A stretch of 7,273 nucleotides of DNA from Campylobacterota bacterium (GTDB taxonomy: Bacteria; Campylobacterota; Campylobacteria; Campylobacterales; Sulfurovaceae): contig JAHZJZ010000335.1 in NCBI GenBank assembly GCA_022600655.1, positions 1 through 7,273 on the forward strand, read 5' to 3'. The notes below the pieces were generated by a model, which saw only the letters and a list, made by a program, of their open reading frames with translations, searched no databases and was not told the origin of the DNA. A program made the position numbers and the translations under genes. Shown here in pieces: positions 5,739-7,273 of the stretch. The first letter of the stretch is position 1, and each line of letters begins with the position of its first letter.

Positions 5739-7161
5739 GAGCATCCTTAATACGTTCTATCGTTTTTGTGGTACTTTTACCATCAACAAAATCAACCAAT
5801 CGCAACTCATCAGCTATATCTTGACCTACAACCTCTTTGCCTTCATAGTCACCACCTTTAACCAAGATATGTGGTTCTACAGCTTTTATAAGTTCATACG
5901 GTGTATCATCATAAAATTTTACCACATAATCAACAGCTTCTAATGAAGCTAAAATATAGGCTCTATCATCTTCACTGTTTACAGGTCGTGTTGGGCCTTT
6001 TAATCGACTCACACTCTCATCTGAATTAAGCCCTAAAATCAATACATCACCGTAACTCTTTGCCTCTTCCAAATATTTCACATGACCCACATGTAAAATA
6101 TCAAAACAGCCATTGGTAAAGACTATTTTTTTACCCCGTTTTTTAAGCTCTTGGCTCAGCAGTGCTATCTCTTCTAAGGTTTTAATGTGTGAATCAGAGG
6201 TTGATTTTTTAAGGCTTGATTCATACTCTATAATCTCATTGAGGGTTGCTGTTGCTGAACCAATCTTACCCACAACCACACCAGCTGCAAGGTTGGCAAA
6301 CTTTACAGCTTTGTCGATGTCATATCCACAAGCCAAAGAGAAACCAAGAGAGGCGATGACAGTATCACCAGCTCCTGTTACATCATAAACTTCACGTGCT
6401 ACGGTTGGGTGTTTACGTAAGACTTCATCATAAATGGCAATTCCATCTTCACTCAATGTAATAAGAGAAACATCTAAAGCACATTCATCTTTGAGTTTTG
6501 TAATCGCTTCAAAAAGTGTTTTCTCATCTTTTATCTCTATACGTGATGCTTCTATGGCTTCTTTTTTATTGGGTGTTAAGAGATAAGCCCCTGAATATTT
6601 TGTGTAGTCATCACCTTTTGGATCAACCAAAACTTTTTTATCTGCATCGTTGGCAACATCAATAATAACTCTGGTCAAAGAGTCGGTTAAAACACCTTTC
6701 CCATAATCTGACAACAGAACAACATCATAAGCATCTATTTGACTCTTTATTAAGGCAACTATTTTTTCTTGAGACTCAACAGTAATATCTTCTGTACTCT
6801 CTTTGTCGTAACGCACCACTTGCTGTTGTGAAGCGATAATTCTACTTTTTTTAGAGGTATTTCTACCCTCTTGAACAATTAAATGGTCACCATTAACATC
6901 AATATCATGCAAAAGCATTTTAAGCTCATGAGCATTGGCATCATCACCAATAACACTTAAAACATCCACCTTGGCACCCAAAGCCTTAAGGTTGTTAATC
7001 ACATTTCCAGCCCCACCTAAAACAGAGGTCTCTTTTTCTATGGCAACCACTTGCACAGGTGCTTCGGGAGATATTCTTTCACATTTTCCCCATAGGTAAT
7101 GGTCTATCATTAAGTCACCAATGACTAAGACTTTTGGGTGTTTGTTTTTTAGTTCTATCAA
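5719..7161 (-). CDS. hldE: Bifunctional heptose-7-phosphate kinase / heptose-1-phosphate adenylyltransferase
   Basis: A 480-residue cytoplasmic enzyme catalysing two steps of ADP-heptose synthesis: phosphorylation of heptose 7-phosphate at C1, and, after dephosphorylation by GmhB, transfer of AMP from ATP. The N-terminal PfkB/ribokinase domain (about 8-310) has GDLMIDHYLWG (15-25), GGAGNV (49-54) and DVTGAGD (260-266), with Asp266 the expected catalytic base. After a linker (about 315-340), the nucleotidyltransferase domain (about 344-474) has TNGCFDILHVGH (349-360, HxGH type), KGPTRPV (388-394) and VKGGDY (434-439). Full length and intact, matching the fused RfaE form. The start is TTG at 7161: an in-frame TAA lies four codons upstream (7173-7171), no ATG intervenes, and AAGGAA (7172-7167) is 5 bases before the TTG. 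First gene of the hldE-gmhA-porin run; no gmhB or hldD is in view. Confidence 0.95.
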   Translation of the reverse strand: MIELKNKHPKVLVIGDLMIDHYLWGKCERISPEAPVQVVAIEKETSVLGGAGNVINNLKALGAKVDVLSVIGDDANAHELKMLLHDIDVNGDHLIVQEGRNTSKKSRIIASQQQVVRYDKESTEDITVESQEKIVALIKSQIDAYDVVLLSDYGKGVLTDSLTRVIIDVANDADKKVLVDPKGDDYTKYSGAYLLTPNKKEAIEASRIEIKDEKTLFEAITKLKDECALDVSLITLSEDGIAIYDEVLRKHPTVAREVYDVTGAGDTVIASLGFSLACGYDIDKAVKFANLAAGVVVGKIGSATATLNEIIEYESSLKKSTSDSHIKTLEEIALLSQELKKRGKKIVFTNGCFDILHVGHVKYLEEAKSYGDVLILGLNSDESVSRLKGPTRPVNSEDDRAYILASLEAVDYVVKFYDDTPYELIKAVEPHILVKGGDYEGKEVVGQDIADELRLVDFVDGKSTTKTIERIKDAHENNYC

Positions 7162-7193
7162 TTGTATTCCTTAATTCTTCATATTACGATAGA

Positions 7194-7220
7194 ACCGTAG
7201 GGTACGGCTTTAGCCTACCG
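7194..7220. repeat. GC-rich REP-like hairpin in the hldE leader
   Basis: In the 112-bp stretch upstream of hldE, CCGTAGG (7195-7201 region) faces CCTACCG (7214-7220) with a mismatch. A nested hairpin GTA-C-GGC-TTTA-GCC-TAC (7202-7218) has six pairs, one bulged C and a 4-base loop. It is strikingly GC-rich against its surroundings. There is no T run on either side, so it does not look like an intrinsic terminator. It may be a leader hairpin at the 5' end of the hldE mRNA or a dispersed REP-type palindrome; no second copy is in the window. Confidence 0.5.
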
Positions 7221-7224
7221 TCAA

Positions 7225-7253
7225 ATTAAATCTTTTATGTTAAAAAGGTTCAA
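7225..7253 (-). promoter_or_regulatory. Candidate sigma-70 promoter for the hldE operon
   Basis: On the minus strand TTGAAC (7253-7248) and TTTAAT (7230-7225) are separated by exactly 17 bp, matching the consensus at four and five of six bases. Transcription would start near 7218, placing the GC-rich hairpin at the very 5' end of a leader of about 57 bases. If hldE instead continues an operon from outside the window, this match may be chance. Confidence 0.35.
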
Positions 7254-7273
7254 TTTTTAATAGATTTGGTTTA

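Noticed and set aside
5417..6388. Plus-strand open frames opposite gmhA and hldE
   Set aside because: Shadow frames of two well-supported enzymes; no domain and no matching ribosome sites noticed.
7240..7272. Ten codons on the minus strand ending in TAA at the window edge, possibly the C-terminus of the gene upstream of hldE
   Set aside because: Too short to identify or to tell from a chance open frame; it also overlaps the candidate promoter.
1..7273. CRISPR arrays, tRNA or rRNA genes, phage genes
   Set aside because: No regularly spaced direct repeats beyond the three-copy operator, no RNA-gene signatures and no phage-like proteins were seen.

Overview
The window is AT-rich and densely packed. 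It looks like a chromosomal segment from a Campylobacterota (epsilonproteobacterial) bacterium of the Sulfurimonas/Sulfurovum kind. That guess rests on base composition, an Opr-type porin resembling those of that group as I remember them, and compact LPS-heptose genes. No taxonomic marker is present, so the assignment is an inference.

Layout. Positions 3-842 (+) hold the C-terminal four fifths of waaF (heptosyltransferase II), cut by the left edge. Everything else is on the minus strand, and listed in transcription order it runs: hldE (7161-5719), gmhA (5738-5169), an outer-membrane porin-like gene (5188-4070), an FN3-domain lipoprotein (3958-3131), an OmpR/CusR-type response regulator (2898-2221) and its histidine kinase (2228-837). 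hldE, gmhA and the porin gene overlap in series (20 bp each with the chosen starts), so they look translationally coupled. Regulator and kinase overlap by 8 bp. Kinase and waaF converge and overlap tail to tail by 6 bp inside one terminator-like hairpin.

How the genes fit together. HldE and GmhA make ADP-heptose precursors and WaaF adds the second heptose to the LPS inner core, so both ends of the window serve LPS core synthesis. The middle holds a two-component system and two envelope proteins. The best regulatory signal is upstream of the lipoprotein gene: three TTCAT repeats spaced exactly 11 bp apart, ending 10 bp before a perfect TATAAT and with no recognisable -35. This is the geometry used by activators of the OmpR/PhoB family, and such a regulator is encoded next door. 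I infer a kinase-regulator-lipoprotein envelope-response unit lying between heptose genes.

The non-coding stretch 2899-3130 (232 bp) holds a 28-bp imperfect inverted repeat enclosing two smaller hairpins, a possible 44-codon ORF and a terminator-like hairpin. Three of its four mismatches become G-U pairs only in a plus-strand RNA. It is either a structured RNA or a miniature inverted-repeat element. The other gaps are 3959-4069 (promoter, repeats and hairpins) and 7162-7273 (possible promoter and leader hairpin of the hldE operon). I saw no tRNA, rRNA, CRISPR array or transposase gene.
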